Part shown: in pieces, positions 1 to 8,264 of the stretch | Layout of the letters: each line of letters opens with the position of its first letter | How positions within the stretch are numbered: the stretch's first letter is position 1 | Assembly (NCBI RefSeq): GCF_036670015.1 | Contig: NZ_CP137636.1 | Coordinates: forward strand, 3,326,501-3,390,500 | Direction of reading: 5' to 3' | DNA: 64,000 bases | DNA from: Niallia sp. XMNu-256 | GTDB lineage: Bacteria > Bacillota > Bacilli > Bacillales > Cytobacillaceae | Notes under the pieces: generated by a model | The model's database searches: none | What the model was told of the DNA's origin: nothing | The model's input: only the letters and a program-made list of their open reading frames with translations | Made by a program: the position numbers and the translations under genes

Positions 1-60
1 CAAATTCGCCCTTTTAAATTTACATCCGGATTGTACAAAATCCGTGGCATCCGCCAGAGG

Positions 61-168
61 CTTTACTTCATTCAGCAAGACATTGAACCTATATTAAATC
101 AGTAGATCCTTTTAGCATCCATCTTCCACTTATAGAAGAAGGAGTCTTTTGCTGAATAGAGTTAATAA
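61..168. repeat. Dispersed ~100-bp inverted-repeat element inside the presumed pheS leader
   Basis: Arms ATTCAGCAAGAC (70-81) and GTCTTTTGCTGAAT (144-157) are inverted repeats with a two-base insertion. Outside the arms, CTTTACTTC on one side and GAGTTAAT on the other extend the symmetry. The same layout recurs at 4759-4859 between rpmI and rplT. A motif just left of it (37-55, AAAATCCGTGGCATCCGCC) recurs in part at 54449-54467. The element lies downstream of the Phe T-box stem I and may separate it from its antiterminator. Mobility is inferred, not shown. Confidence 0.5.
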
Positions 169-238
169 TCTCCACTCACTTCATTAAAAAATAACGGCTT
201 TATACCGGAGCATTTTTCAGATCAAATAAATGATCCTC

Positions 239-368
239 CCAATGTCGACTCAAGAGGTGAATTCGCTAGAGGCTTCCATAAAATGCTTTCAGTCACGGCA
301 TTTATTCCCTAAATGGTCGCTAGTCCTAGTTACTAGTCTCTATCACAGTCTTTTAATTATCAAATTCT
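239..368 (-). ncRNA. T-box leader stem I, phenylalanine type (pheS leader, partial)
   Basis: On the minus strand the segment has the T-box stem I layout: an AGTA S-turn, then AGCGA, AGGGA and GTGACTGAAAGC, then GAATTCACC followed by CTTGAGT. The triplet after GAA is TTC (259-261, minus strand), a Phe codon. In B. subtilis pheS lies immediately downstream of this position, which fits. The conserved T-box sequence and terminator are not seen between here and base 1; either they are off the window or the leader is disrupted by the repeat at 61-168. Confidence 0.6.
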
Positions 369-390
369 GTATGATTTTAAATTCTGTATT

Positions 391-419
391 ATTATAGTAC
401 AAAATGGTTCGGGATTCAA
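391..419 (-). promoter_or_regulatory. SigA promoter for the leftward pheS leader
   Basis: Minus-strand -35 TTGAAT (414-419) and -10 TATAAT (391-396) are separated by 17 bp. Transcription would start about ten bases further left and run through the T-box-like leader. The promoter sits just beyond the 3' end of ysgA, so the two transcription units abut. Confidence 0.75.
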
Positions 420-421
420 AT

Positions 422-1165
422 TCATTTCCGCAAATAATACATTAAAATACCTGCTGCAATCGCTACATTTAAGGATTCACTTTTTCCATAAATTGGTATG
501 TAGAGATTTTTTGTTGTTTTTTCCAAAAGGGCTTTGGAAACTCCTTGCCCTTCATTGCCAACAAGTAGTCCAAATTCATCAGCCGGTTCGACTTCATTGT
601 ACGGAAGTCCCCCATCTAAAGCGGTTCCGTAAATAGGAATATTGATTTCATCAATAAAATCCTCAAGTCGTGCTTTTACAATCGGCAAATGAAATAAACT
701 CCCTTGTGTAGAGCGAATCACTTTTGGATTGTATGGGTCTGCACACCCCTCTCCCAAAATTACCGCATCGATTCCTGCAGCATCTGCAGTTCGAATCATT
801 GTTCCAATATTCCCGGGATCTTGTACAGAATCGATTAACAAGAATTTCTTGCCTTCCATTGATGATAAATCCACTTTAGGCTTTTGACATACGGCCATAA
901 TTCCTTGTGGCGTTTCTGTATCACTTAATGCGATCATCACTTCATTCGTGACAACCACTACAGGGATGTCTCCATAATTCCAAGTGTGAGGGATATCCGT
1001 ATTTTCATGTAGAATCAAGTGCTGAATTAGATTCGCTTTTAGTGCTTCTTCAACTAAATGAAAGCCTTCAATTAGAAATAAACCTGATTTGTCTCTTTCC
1101 TTTTTCGTATAGAGTTTTTTCCACTCTTTAACCTGTCCATTTTTTACAGAAGTAATATGCTTCAA
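422..1165 (-). CDS. ysgA: TrmH/SpoU family 23S rRNA-type 2'-O-ribose methyltransferase YsgA
   Basis: A 247-residue SPOUT-class RNA methyltransferase that would transfer a methyl group from SAM to a ribose 2'-OH, probably in rRNA. An N-terminal substrate-binding domain (about 1-95) precedes the knotted SPOUT domain. The three family motifs are visible: DPGNIGTMIRT (116-126), GNEGQGVS (203-210) and SESLNVAIAAGI (229-240). The start codon is TTG, preceded by a purine-rich AAGGGAAG. It is a single gene between the pheS promoter on its left and divergent sspI on its right, the same order as in B. subtilis. The family is certain; the modified nucleotide cannot be read from sequence. Confidence 0.9.
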   Translation of the reverse strand: MKHITSVKNGQVKEWKKLYTKKERDKSGLFLIEGFHLVEEALKANLIQHLILHENTDIPHTWNYGDIPVVVVTNEVMIALSDTETPQGIMAVCQKPKVDLSSMEGKKFLLIDSVQDPGNIGTMIRTADAAGIDAVILGEGCADPYNPKVIRSTQGSLFHLPIVKARLEDFIDEINIPIYGTALDGGLPYNEVEPADEFGLLVGNEGQGVSKALLEKTTKNLYIPIYGKSESLNVAIAAGILMYYLRK

Positions 1166-1285
1166 TCAGGGTCTTCCCTTCTTCAAAATCTATCCATTTC
1201 CTTATTATATCGTAAGTAACAGGCATAATAAAATCAAATTTAGCAATCCTAAAAATGAATTCAAAATATGATAGGAGTGTCCTTG

Positions 1286-1492
1286 ATGAACTTAAATTTG
1301 CGTAATGCTATTATTCACAATGTGACTGGTAATACCCAAGAGCAACTTGAAGATACGATTGTGGATGCAATTGGAACAGGCGAAGAAAAAATGCTGCCTG
1401 GACTAGGAGTTTTATTTGAAGTCATTTGGAAGAATTCATCTGAACAAGATAAAAGGGAAATGTTACAAGCTTTAGAAAAGGGTTTAAAGTAA
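1286..1492 (+). CDS. sspI: Small acid-soluble spore protein SspI
   Basis: A 68-residue minor SASP closely resembling B. subtilis SspI, with the family signature [12 protein letters not shown] near the N-terminus and [14 protein letters not shown] in the middle. It is packed in the spore core and made in the forespore. The ATG at 1286 is chosen over the one at 1268 because AGGAG (1273-1277) lies 8 bp before it and this matches the family length. CATAATA at 1224-1230 resembles a SigG -10; no convincing -35 was found. It is divergent from ysgA and convergent with ysdC. Confidence 0.92.
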   Translation: MNLNLRNAIIHNVTGNTQEQLEDTIVDAIGTGEEKMLPGLGVLFEVIWKNSSEQDKREMLQALEKGLK

Positions 1493-1500
1493 GATGCTTA

Positions 1501-1530
1501 AAAAGCACTCTCAAATTTGAGAGTGCTTTT
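1501..1530. terminator. Bidirectional terminator between sspI and ysdC
   Basis: A perfect 15-bp inverted repeat starting AAAAGCACTCTCAAA, with T-runs on both sides, lies between the convergent stop codons of sspI and ysdC. Confidence 0.9.
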
Positions 1531-1535
1531 CCTTT

Positions 1536-2621
1536 TTACTCATAAGTAATCCGATCAACCGTTTCACGATCTAACTTTTTAATCACTTCGACAACAAGTT
1601 TTACAGCATTTTCAAAGTCATCCCGATGAAGCATTGCTGCATGAGAGTGGATATAACGAGTCGCGATTCCAATTGACAAGGCAGGCACACCTCTTGCTGT
1701 TACATGAATAGAACCAGCATCTGTTCCTCCACCTGGCATCGAAGTGTATTGGTATGGAATGTTCAATTCCTCCGCAGTATCAACTACTAAATCGCGTAAG
1801 CCTTTATGAGAAACCATTGATGCGTCATAAAGAACGATTTGCGGACCGTCTCCCATTTTACTCATTGCTTCTTTTTCACTGATTCCAGGTGTGTCCCCAG
1901 CAATTCCAACATCAACGGCAAAGCCAATGTCTGGATCTACTTTAAATGTAGATGTTTTTGAACCTCTTAAACCTACTTCTTCTTGGACAGCACCAATGCC
2001 GTAAACTACGTTTGGATGCTGTATTCCTTGCAACTCTTTTAAGACATTAATTGCAATTCCGCAGCCAATTCGGTTATCCCATGCTTTAGCTAAAAGCATT
2101 TTTTCGTTATTCATAACGGTGAATTCAAAGTATGGGACAACCATATCTCCGGGACGAACGCCCCATTCTTCTGCTTCTTCCTTACTTGAAGCTCCAATAT
2201 CAATGAACATATCTTTAATTTCAAACGGTTTTTTCCTTGCTTCTGGTGATAAAATATGAGGTGGCTTCGACCCGATTACCCCAGTAATCTCACCTTTACG
2301 AGTCACAATCGTTACCCGCTGAGCCAGCATCACTTGCCCCCACCAGCCACCAACGGTTTGAAACTTTAAAAATCCTTTTTTATCGATTTGTGTGATCATA
2401 AAACCGATTTCATCTAAATGTCCTGTCACAACAATTTTCGGACCCTTTTCATCACCGGATTTTTTTGCAATCAAACTACCTAGATTATCGTATGTAATTT
2501 CATCTGCATAAGGAGTTATGTATTTCTTCATGACTTCACGCGGTTCCCTCTCATTCCCTGGGATCCCTTTGGCATCGGTTAATTCTTTAAGCATTGTTAA
2601 GGTTTCATCTAATTGCGCCAT
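1536..2621 (-). CDS. ysdC: M42 family aminopeptidase/endoglucanase-like metallopeptidase YsdC
   Basis: A 361-residue cytoplasmic dinuclear-metal peptidase of the M42 (FrvX/PepA/TET) family that trims N-terminal residues from peptides. Metal and catalytic residues are in place: H68 in [10 protein letters not shown]182 in AWDNRIG, the E214-E215 pair in [10 protein letters not shown]237 in DVGIAGD, and a C-terminal His in [10 protein letters not shown] longer reading to 2837 is open, but the ATG at 2621 follows AAGGAG at good spacing and gives the length of B. subtilis YsdC, so the extra 72 residues are rejected. It is divergent from ysdB. The natural substrate is unknown. Confidence 0.92.
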   Translation of the reverse strand: MAQLDETLTMLKELTDAKGIPGNEREPREVMKKYITPYADEITYDNLGSLIAKKSGDEKGPKIVVTGHLDEIGFMITQIDKKGFLKFQTVGGWWGQVMLAQRVTIVTRKGEITGVIGSKPPHILSPEARKKPFEIKDMFIDIGASSKEEAEEWGVRPGDMVVPYFEFTVMNNEKMLLAKAWDNRIGCGIAINVLKELQGIQHPNVVYGIGAVQEEVGLRGSKTSTFKVDPDIGFAVDVGIAGDTPGISEKEAMSKMGDGPQIVLYDASMVSHKGLRDLVVDTAEELNIPYQYTSMPGGGTDAGSIHVTARGVPALSIGIATRYIHSHAAMLHRDDFENAVKLVVEVIKKLDRETVDRITYE

Positions 2622-2787
2622 TTCTTCGACTCCTTTTCTCATTCTATTTTCTATTATACAAAAGGTAGTTGGTAATATACAAAAAATTAGCGAATGAACA
2701 GCTTGTTTCACACTTTCCCTCCAAGTGAAACTTTTATTGACGAGATTCGTACTTATAAGAATAACTACGATTGTGAGGTGGTTTCTA

Positions 2788-3186
2788 ATGCTCTGGGTCA
2801 TACGCTTAATCTTGCTCGTCATCATTTTATTTGCCATCTATCGAATCATTCTGTATTTATCCCATCCTAGACGTAAATTAGAACTTGCCCGTGAACAACA
2901 GCGATATTATTTTTACGATGATCCTACGAACGTAAGAAAAAACTTTCTCCTTACTTATAAAGGCGTTTTGTTTGAGGGTGAAAAATATTTAGACCCAATA
3001 AAGAAGTCCTTCAATGTTGTCTCAATATCGATGATCCCCCAACAAGTGATCGATTTAAGTAGTTTTATTCAGGATGACTTTCATCTTATTGAACAAAAAA
3101 TACACGAACAATATCCAAATGCGATTATTGATTGGAAAAGTCCAGTTAAGGAGTTCTTACACTCCCATTATAAAGGAAAAGGCTAA
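2788..3186 (+). CDS. ysdB: Sigma-W-regulated-type membrane-anchored protein YsdB
   Basis: A 132-residue protein with one N-terminal membrane segment (about residues 2-22), a basic PRRKLELAR stretch typical of YsdB, and a soluble cytoplasmic tail containing [11 protein letters not shown] and [10 protein letters not shown]. The ATG at 2788 has GAGGTGG seven bases upstream; the longer frame from 2725 lacks a site. B. subtilis ysdB belongs to the SigW envelope-stress regulon, but no SigW promoter was identified here. It is convergent with the TVP38 gene. The biochemical role is unknown. Confidence 0.85.
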   Translation: MLWVIRLILLVIILFAIYRIILYLSHPRRKLELAREQQRYYFYDDPTNVRKNFLLTYKGVLFEGEKYLDPIKKSFNVVSISMIPQQVIDLSSFIQDDFHLIEQKIHEQYPNAIIDWKSPVKEFLHSHYKGKG

Positions 3187-3209
3187 CATCTGTAAGTTAG
3201 CCTCTTTTT
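3180..3209 (+). terminator. Terminator of ysdB
   Basis: The stem AGGCTAAC/GTTAGCCT has an 8-nt loop and is followed by CTTTTTA. It overlaps the end of the convergent TVP38 gene. Confidence 0.85.
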
Positions 3210-3781
3210 ATTTGATTCTCATTAAAGAAATCGGCCCATTTAATGACCGCCATTTTTTCCCTAAATAAATACGTTAGGATGAATAATGAAAATAAAATGA
3301 TGACAATGAGCTCGGGGGTAAAACCGCTGATAAATTCTCCAAATACAGAGTAAAAAAATGCGAGCGGTAAATTTGTTATAAAACTGTTTTTTAGATAAGC
3401 CTGATAGTTTTTATCTTTTTCGATTAGGCAGAAGTTGAGCAGGTGATAATGAATAAAAGGAATTAGCCTTAAAATCGCTGTTTGGGTAACGGTTAGATTT
3501 CGATATTCTCCAAACCATTTCCGTTTGAGATTGGATAGTTTATTATGCATTTTTGGAAGCTTCCCAATTAAAAAGTAAAACCCTAAGGAACAGAGCATTA
3601 AACCAACTAATGAATACACCGTCCCGAGAACAGCTCCAAAGAGAATCCCACCTGTCATGCAAACAAGGGTTACTGGAATAAATAAAAATTGACGAAAAAA
3701 ATGAAAGAAAATAAAAGCAATTGGAGCTAATAATCCACCAGCCTCCACCAAAATAAACAAGAGCGAAAGTCCGTCTCCCAT
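3197..3781 (-). CDS. TVP38/TMEM64 (DedA-like) family membrane protein
   Basis: A polytopic membrane protein of about 194 residues with four or five hydrophobic segments. It has the family pattern of a reentrant block (FFRQFLFIPVTLVCMTGG, then ILFGAVLGTVYSLVG) and a C-terminal hydrophobic pair. The family is related to DedA/VTT proteins, implicated in lipid scrambling and envelope homeostasis. The frame is open to an ATG at 3841, but the ATG at 3781 has AGGTG five bases upstream while the outer one has only a weak site; the start is uncertain. It lies between convergent ysdB and co-directional ysdA. No substrate can be inferred. Confidence 0.75.
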   Translation of the reverse strand: MGDGLSLLFILVEAGGLLAPIAFIFFHFFRQFLFIPVTLVCMTGGILFGAVLGTVYSLVGLMLCSLGFYFLIGKLPKMHNKLSNLKRKWFGEYRNLTVTQTAILRLIPFIHYHLLNFCLIEKDKNYQAYLKNSFITNLPLAFFYSVFGEFISGFTPELIVIILFSLFILTYLFREKMAVIKWADFFNENQIKRG

Positions 3782-3852
3782 TCTTTCACCTACTCTCTGC
3801 AATTTCTCGCTGTCTCTAAAGCTTATCAAAAACAATCCCATGTTATGCCTGA

Positions 3853-4113
3853 TTAATAGAAATAGATCAAGAGAACGATGTCAAGGATGGCCAAAATAGG
3901 AAGACCGACCTTAAAGATTAAATGTTTCGTTTTATGCCGAAAAAGGTTCATACCAATGGTAGAGCCGATCGCCCCACCTAAAATGGCAACGGTCCATAAA
4001 GTTTTTTCGCTAATTCGAAACTCTCGGTTTTTTGCCTTCTGTTTATCAGCTTTCATTACGAAAAAACCGACCAGATTGATGAATAAAAAGTATAGAATGA
4101 TGTATTCAAACAT
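3853..4113 (-). CDS. ysdA: DUF1294 family membrane protein YsdA
   Basis: An 86-residue integral membrane protein matching the DUF1294 family (B. subtilis YsdA). The signature MKADKQKAKNREFRISEKTL is followed by LLGG-like VAILGGAIGS and RHKTKH. There are three hydrophobic segments (about 2-20, 42-58, 66-85). The start is strongly supported by AGGAGGTG. It lies upstream of, and probably is transcribed with, the TVP38 gene (11 bp apart). Function is unknown. Confidence 0.85.
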   Translation of the reverse strand: MFEYIILYFLFINLVGFFVMKADKQKAKNREFRISEKTLWTVAILGGAIGSTIGMNLFRHKTKHLIFKVGLPILAILDIVLLIYFY

Positions 4114-4273
4114 TCTTACACCTCCTGTCTGTTTTTATAAAATTGAGATGCTTTCTTTGATAGAGAATAAGACGGCAAATAAGGAAATGAGCCGGAATGA
4201 GCTGGGATTGCACTAAAATTAAGGTTAATTGCACCAGTAATAGCTGGGATTTCACCTAATAACATTTCATCCC

Positions 4274-4305
4274 AAATAAAAAGCCATCCTCAATGAGAGA
4301 ATGGC
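4274..4305 (-). terminator. Terminator of the infC-rpmI-rplT operon
   Basis: Reading leftward, GCCATTCTC/GAGGATGGC (one G-U pair) is followed by TTTTTAT, 10 bases after the rplT stop codon. Confidence 0.85.
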
Positions 4306-4315
4306 GTAGTTAACA

Positions 4316-4675
4316 TTATTTGCTTAAGTTTGTTTTTGCAACAGATGCTAATTCAGCAAATGCTTTTTCGTCGCTAACTGCAAGGTCAGCTAGCATTTTA
4401 CGGTTTACTTCAATACCGGCAAGCTTTAATCCGTGCATTAAGTTGCTGTATGAAAGACCGTTCATACGTGCTGCTGCATTAATACGTGTAATCCATAGTT
4501 TACGGAAATCACGTTTTTTCTGACGACGATCTCTGTAAGCATATTGTAATGATTTCATTACCTGTTGATTTGCAACTTTATATAATGTATGTTTTGAACC
4601 GAAATAACCTTTAGCTAATTTAAGAACTTTTTTACGACGTCTGCGCGTAACTGTACCGCCTTTAACACGTGGCAT
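4316..4675 (-). CDS. rplT: 50S ribosomal protein L20
   Basis: A 119-residue L20 with the highly basic start [15 protein letters not shown] and the conserved [22 protein letters not shown] and [10 protein letters not shown] segments. L20 binds 23S rRNA early in assembly and, in Bacillus, represses its own operon through the leader RNA upstream of infC. It is the last gene of infC-rpmI-rplT. It is separated from rpmI by an unusually long 189-bp gap that holds a repeat element. Confidence 0.98.
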   Translation of the reverse strand: MPRVKGGTVTRRRRKKVLKLAKGYFGSKHTLYKVANQQVMKSLQYAYRDRRQKKRDFRKLWITRINAAARMNGLSYSNLMHGLKLAGIEVNRKMLADLAVSDEKAFAELASVAKTNLSK

Positions 4676-4758
4676 ATGGTTTCCCTCCTATAAATCAATC
4701 AAATTTGCTTGTGCCTAAGAGTAACACGTTCCATTAGGCTTCTAAAAAAATAGTTTTG

Positions 4759-4859
4759 CTTACCTTCAGCAAGTACGAACACTCAAAAAAATTGAAATTG
4801 TATCTACATTCACTCACTACATAGAAAGAGAAGCAGAATTTTGCTGAATTAAAGGTAAG
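4759..4859. repeat. Dispersed inverted-repeat element between rpmI and rplT
   Basis: CTTACCTTCAGCAA (4759-4772) faces TTGCTGAATTAAAGGTAAG (4841-4859) as interrupted inverted repeats. In reverse complement, ATTCAGCAAAA and the pyrimidine-rich segment after it align with the element at 61-168. rpmI and rplT are normally separated by only tens of bases, so this looks like an insertion into the operon. Confidence 0.6.
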
Positions 4860-4864
4860 TTTAC

Positions 4865-5062
4865 TTAAATGTTATCTAATAAATGACGAATACGTTTGTA
4901 GTCCCCGCTAGAAACTAGAGCACCTTTACGAAGTTTACGTTTTTGCTTTGTTGATTTATTAGCAAATAAGTGACTTGTATAAGCTTGACCACGTTTTAAT
5001 TTACCAGTTCCAGTTTTTTTGAAACGCTTTGCAGCGCCCCGGTGAGTTTTCATTTTTGGCAT
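4865..5062 (-). CDS. rpmI: 50S ribosomal protein L35
   Basis: A 65-residue L35, the family's usual length, with the signature start [20 protein letters not shown] followed by KRGQAYTSH and a basic C-terminus ending in RHLLDNI. It is part of the large ribosomal subunit. The start is preceded by AGGAGG, 15 bases after infC, consistent with one transcript. Confidence 0.98.
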   Translation of the reverse strand: MPKMKTHRGAAKRFKKTGTGKLKRGQAYTSHLFANKSTKQKRKLRKGALVSSGDYKRIRHLLDNI

Positions 5063-5077
5063 TTGGTAGTCCTCCTC

Positions 5078-5593
5078 TTACTTTTCAGATTTTGGTGCTA
5101 ACACCATAAACATACTTCGGCCTTCCATTTTCGGATACGCCTCAACTGTTGCAATCTCTTTTGTTGCTTCAGCGAAACGATCTAAAACACGTTGACCAAT
5201 TTCTTTATGCGTGATGGCCCGTCCTTTAAAGCGAATCGATGCCTTCACTTTGTCACCTTTTTCAAGGAATTTTATCGCATTTCGAAGTTTTGTATTAAAG
5301 TCATGCTCATCAATCGACGGGCTTAAACGAACTTCTTTTGTAGTAATAACCTTTTGGTTTTTACGAGCCTCTTTATCCTTCTTCTGCTGTTCAAACTTAA
5401 ACTTTCCGTAGTCCATAATTCGACCTACAGGGGGTTTAGCGTTTGGAGCAACAAGAACAAGATCAAGATTTGCTCGAGCGGCTATTTCAAGAGCTTCATT
5501 TTTTGACTTAATTCCTAACTGTTCACCGTTTTGATCAATTAAACGTACTTCGCGGGCACGAATCCCTTCATTTAACAACACATCTTTGCTAAT
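5078..5593 (-). CDS. infC: Translation initiation factor IF-3 (AUU start codon)
   Basis: A 172-residue two-domain IF-3. The N-domain carries [14 protein letters not shown]-like sequence and the C-domain [28 protein letters not shown] and MVLAPK. It binds the 30S subunit and checks initiation complexes. The start is read as ATT at 5591-5593 because GGAGGTG lies 7 bases upstream and the next residues, SKDVLLNEG, match the family N-terminus; the upstream ATG at 5620 has no site. A non-AUG start is a known infC trait. The usual Cys in PPVCRIMDYGK is Gly here ([11 protein letters not shown]). Confidence 0.93.
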   Translation of the reverse strand: MSKDVLLNEGIRAREVRLIDQNGEQLGIKSKNEALEIAARANLDLVLVAPNAKPPVGRIMDYGKFKFEQQKKDKEARKNQKVITTKEVRLSPSIDEHDFNTKLRNAIKFLEKGDKVKASIRFKGRAITHKEIGQRVLDRFAEATKEIATVEAYPKMEGRSMFMVLAPKSEK

Positions 5594-5620
5594 AGCAAAA
5601 CACCTCCAAATATTATCCAT

Positions 5621-5835
5621 AGATCCGAATACAAAAATTTAGGTCAGAGAATCACCTGTCACTGTTTTCAGGTATGATGAACCACAAAAAAGTGTGAGTG
5701 AATACACCCACACTTTACGAAACATTTCAAAAGTAAAAGTTTTCGTTAACCTGTCAACAGCCATTCTTGCGTCAATCAGGTGAGAAGCGGGTGCTTCTTC
5801 TTATCCTAAAAAAAGTATTCTATTTTCAACTGTTT
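5621..5835 (-). promoter_or_regulatory. L20-type autoregulatory leader with attenuator
   Basis: About 210 bases of untranslated leader lie between the infC promoter and start codon. Reading leftward, AAAGTGTG pairs with CACACTTT (5689-5716) and is followed by TTTTTG, an intrinsic terminator before infC. Position, length and operon match the Bacillus L20 leader, in which L20 binding promotes termination. I did not model the L20-binding fold, so the ligand is assigned by context. Confidence 0.7.
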
Positions 5836-5836
5836 A

Positions 5837-5866
5837 ACTATATCACAATTCATGTTGTTATGTCAA
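5837..5866 (-). promoter_or_regulatory. SigA promoter of infC-rpmI-rplT
   Basis: Minus-strand TTGACA (5861-5866) and TATAGT (5837-5842) are 18 bp apart, upstream of the leader. Confidence 0.75.
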
Positions 5867-5941
5867 AGTAGTGATGTTCTTTTATCGCAACGAATAAAAT
5901 CATACCAAATATTTTTTATTCATGCAACACTTTTTTGAAAA

Positions 5942-7873
5942 TTACTTTTTAACCTCATCCTTTAAGGCCTCAACAAATTGAGAAAATGGAACGGATTCTG
6001 ATTTTTGCTCGCCATATTTACGGACATTAACGGATTCGGTAGATACTTCTTGGTCCCCAACAACTAGCATATAAGGGATTTTTTGCATTTGCGCTTCACG
6101 TATTTTGTAGCCAATTTTTTCATTACGGCCATCTAATTCAACACGGAATCCTTGTGCTTTCAGCTGTTCTTGAACTTTTTTTGCATAATCAAAATGAACA
6201 TCTGGAGATACAGGGATAACTTGAACTTGTACAGGTGCAAGCCATGCTGGGAAAGCCCCTTTGTATTCTTCGATTAAGAACGCAACAAAGCGCTCCATTG
6301 TTGAAACAACGCCACGGTGAATGACGACTGGACGATGTGGCTTGCCATCTTCACCTACATATGTCAAATCAAAACGTTCAGGCAGTAAGAAGTCTAATTG
6401 AACCGTTGAAAGAGTTTCCTCTTTGCCTAGTGCTGTTTTTACTTGAACATCAAGCTTAGGACCGTAGAATGCCGCTTCTCCTTCTGCCTCATAGTATTCT
6501 ACACCCATTTCATCAATAACTTCTTTGAGCATCCCTTGTGCTTTTTCCCACATTTCATCATCATCGTAATATTTCTCCGTGTTTTCTGGATCACGGTAGG
6601 ATAAACGGAAGGAATAATTTTTAAAATTAAAATCCTTATAAACCTCCAATATTAATTCGACTACACGCTTAAATTCTTCCTTAATTTGATCCGGACGAAC
6701 AAAGACATGAGCATCGTTTAAGGTCATTCCGCGAACACGTTGTAATCCGGAAAGGGCTCCAGACATTTCATAACGGTGCATGGTTCCAAGTTCAGCAATT
6801 CGAATTGGCAATTCGCGGTAACTATGAATTCCGTTTTTATAGATCATCATATGGTGCGGACAGTTCATTGGACGAAGAACCAATTGTTCATTATCCATTT
6901 CCATCACTGGAAACATGTCTTCATGGTAATGATCCCAGTGTCCAGAAGTTTTGTACAACTCAACATTTGCCATAATTGGTGTATAAACGTGGTCATATCC
7001 CAATTTGACCTCTTTATCGACAATATATCGCTCAATAATACGGCGAATGGTCGCACCTTTTGGCATCCATAATGGCAAACCTTGTCCAACTTGTTGGGAA
7101 TGAGTAAATAGATTTAATTCTTTTCCAATTTTACGGTGATCACGTTCTTTTGCTTCTTCAAGAAGACGTAAATGCTCGTCTAAATCTTCTTTTTTGAAAA
7201 AGGCCGTTCCATAAATACGTTGCAACATTTTATTGTCGCTGTTTCCACGCCAGTAAGCACCGGCAATGCTAAGAAGCTTGATCTCACGGAGCTTTCCTGT
7301 TGATGGTACATGAACACCACGGCATAAATCAAAGAATTCACCTTGTTCATAAAGCGTTACCGTTTCATTTTCAGGAATCGCTTCAATGAGCTCAAGTTTA
7401 TACTCATCATCTATTTCTTTGTAAATTTGAATGGCTTCTTCACGACTTACTTCTTTACGAACAATCGGTAAATTTTCGTTAATAATTTTTTTCATTTCTT
7501 TTTCAATTAACGGTAAATCCTCTGGTGTTAGTGATTGTGGCATATCGATATCATAATAGAATCCACCTTCAATAACAGGACCAACACCTAATTTTACATC
7601 TTTGTATAAGCGTTTAACGGCTTGGGCCATTAAATGGGCAGAACTATGACGCAAAATTTCCAAAGCATCTGGTTGATCTTGCGTAATAATTTCAATCGAT
7701 CCATCTTCTTCGATTGGTCTTCTTAAATCATACATTTCTCCATTAAATTTTCCAGCAATCGCCTTCTTTTTTAAGCCAGAACTAATCGAACCAGCAATCT
7801 CTTCTGTCGTTGTTCCTTTTGAAAACTCCTTTATGGCTCCATCAGGAAAAGAAATTTTTACAACTTCTGACAT
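5942..7873 (-). CDS. thrS: Threonine-tRNA ligase
   Basis: A 643-residue class II synthetase charging tRNA-Thr. Domains in order are TGS (about 1-65), the editing/SAD domain with HSSAHLMAQ (about 75-83), the catalytic core with [10 protein letters not shown] (zinc-binding Cys and His, about 335) and the dimer motif R-rich GLQRVRGM, then the C-terminal anticodon-binding domain from about 540. The second ATG of MNMSEV is chosen because GGAGG is 7 bases before it but only one base before the first; this also gives the B. subtilis length. The T-box leader upstream points to control by uncharged tRNA-Thr. Confidence 0.96.
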   Translation of the reverse strand: MSEVVKISFPDGAIKEFSKGTTTEEIAGSISSGLKKKAIAGKFNGEMYDLRRPIEEDGSIEIITQDQPDALEILRHSSAHLMAQAVKRLYKDVKLGVGPVIEGGFYYDIDMPQSLTPEDLPLIEKEMKKIINENLPIVRKEVSREEAIQIYKEIDDEYKLELIEAIPENETVTLYEQGEFFDLCRGVHVPSTGKLREIKLLSIAGAYWRGNSDNKMLQRIYGTAFFKKEDLDEHLRLLEEAKERDHRKIGKELNLFTHSQQVGQGLPLWMPKGATIRRIIERYIVDKEVKLGYDHVYTPIMANVELYKTSGHWDHYHEDMFPVMEMDNEQLVLRPMNCPHHMMIYKNGIHSYRELPIRIAELGTMHRYEMSGALSGLQRVRGMTLNDAHVFVRPDQIKEEFKRVVELILEVYKDFNFKNYSFRLSYRDPENTEKYYDDDEMWEKAQGMLKEVIDEMGVEYYEAEGEAAFYGPKLDVQVKTALGKEETLSTVQLDFLLPERFDLTYVGEDGKPHRPVVIHRGVVSTMERFVAFLIEEYKGAFPAWLAPVQVQVIPVSPDVHFDYAKKVQEQLKAQGFRVELDGRNEKIGYKIREAQMQKIPYMLVVGDQEVSTESVNVRKYGEQKSESVPFSQFVEALKDEVKK

Positions 7874-7950
7874 GTTCATTCCTCCATTATTTATTTTTCA
7901 TACTGAGTTAAGAGTTTAACTCGTAGGTATTTTTGGTTTTTGGACAAAAT

Positions 7951-7980
7951 AAAAAGCCCATCCCGAAAAAGGGACGAGCT
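7951..7980 (-). terminator. T-box-regulated terminator of thrS
   Basis: Reading leftward, AGCTCGTCCC pairs with GGGATGGGCT (G-U pairs allowed) across a U-rich loop and is followed by TTTTTATTTT. It is the terminator half of the T-box switch, just before thrS. Confidence 0.9.
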
Positions 7981-8225
7981 ATTACACACGTGGTTCCACC
8001 CTACTTTATATTTTTACAATATGTATGTAAAAATAACTTTGTAGAAAGATAACGGTCTTAGGCCGTCTTCCGATAATTTAACGAGTCTAGTCGTTATTTC
8101 CCGGTTGAAGTTCAGAGGTGGTAAGTAATCCAATCGTGTTAGGAAGGTTCCAGCCTTGCCTTCCCTCTCTATAAACCGTAAATAGAATACCCTTGTCCTC
8201 ATCATTACTTTACTATCAAATTGCT
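7951..8225 (-). ncRNA. Threonyl T-box leader of thrS
   Basis: The conserved T-box sequence AGGGTGGAACCACGT is read on the minus strand at 7988-8002 and is followed by the terminator at 7951-7980. Upstream are a stem I with AGAGAGGGAAGGC and GGAACC distal-loop-like parts and the segment TTACCACCTC, in which ACC (Thr) is the likely specifier. Uncharged tRNA-Thr would pair through its CCA end and favour antitermination. The specifier is a best guess; the T-box itself is clear. Confidence 0.9.
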
Positions 8226-8235
8226 TATGTACGTT

Positions 8236-8264
8236 ATTATAGTAATTTATGATTTAGAAATCAA
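8236..8264 (-). promoter_or_regulatory. SigA promoter of thrS
   Basis: Minus-strand TTGATT (8259-8264) and TATAAT (8236-8241) are separated by 17 bp. The -35 overlaps the last codons of ytxC. Confidence 0.75.

Noticed and set aside
1-240. A complete T-box antiterminator in the left edge
   Set aside because: No AGGGTGGNACCGCG-like sequence is present on the minus strand; only the stem I half can be supported.
2622-2837. N-terminal extension of ysdC by 72 codons
   Set aside because: It overlaps the divergent ysdB start, has no ribosome site and no counterpart in the M42 family.
8014-8205. 63-codon frame upstream of thrS
   Set aside because: It lies inside the T-box leader RNA and has no ribosome site.
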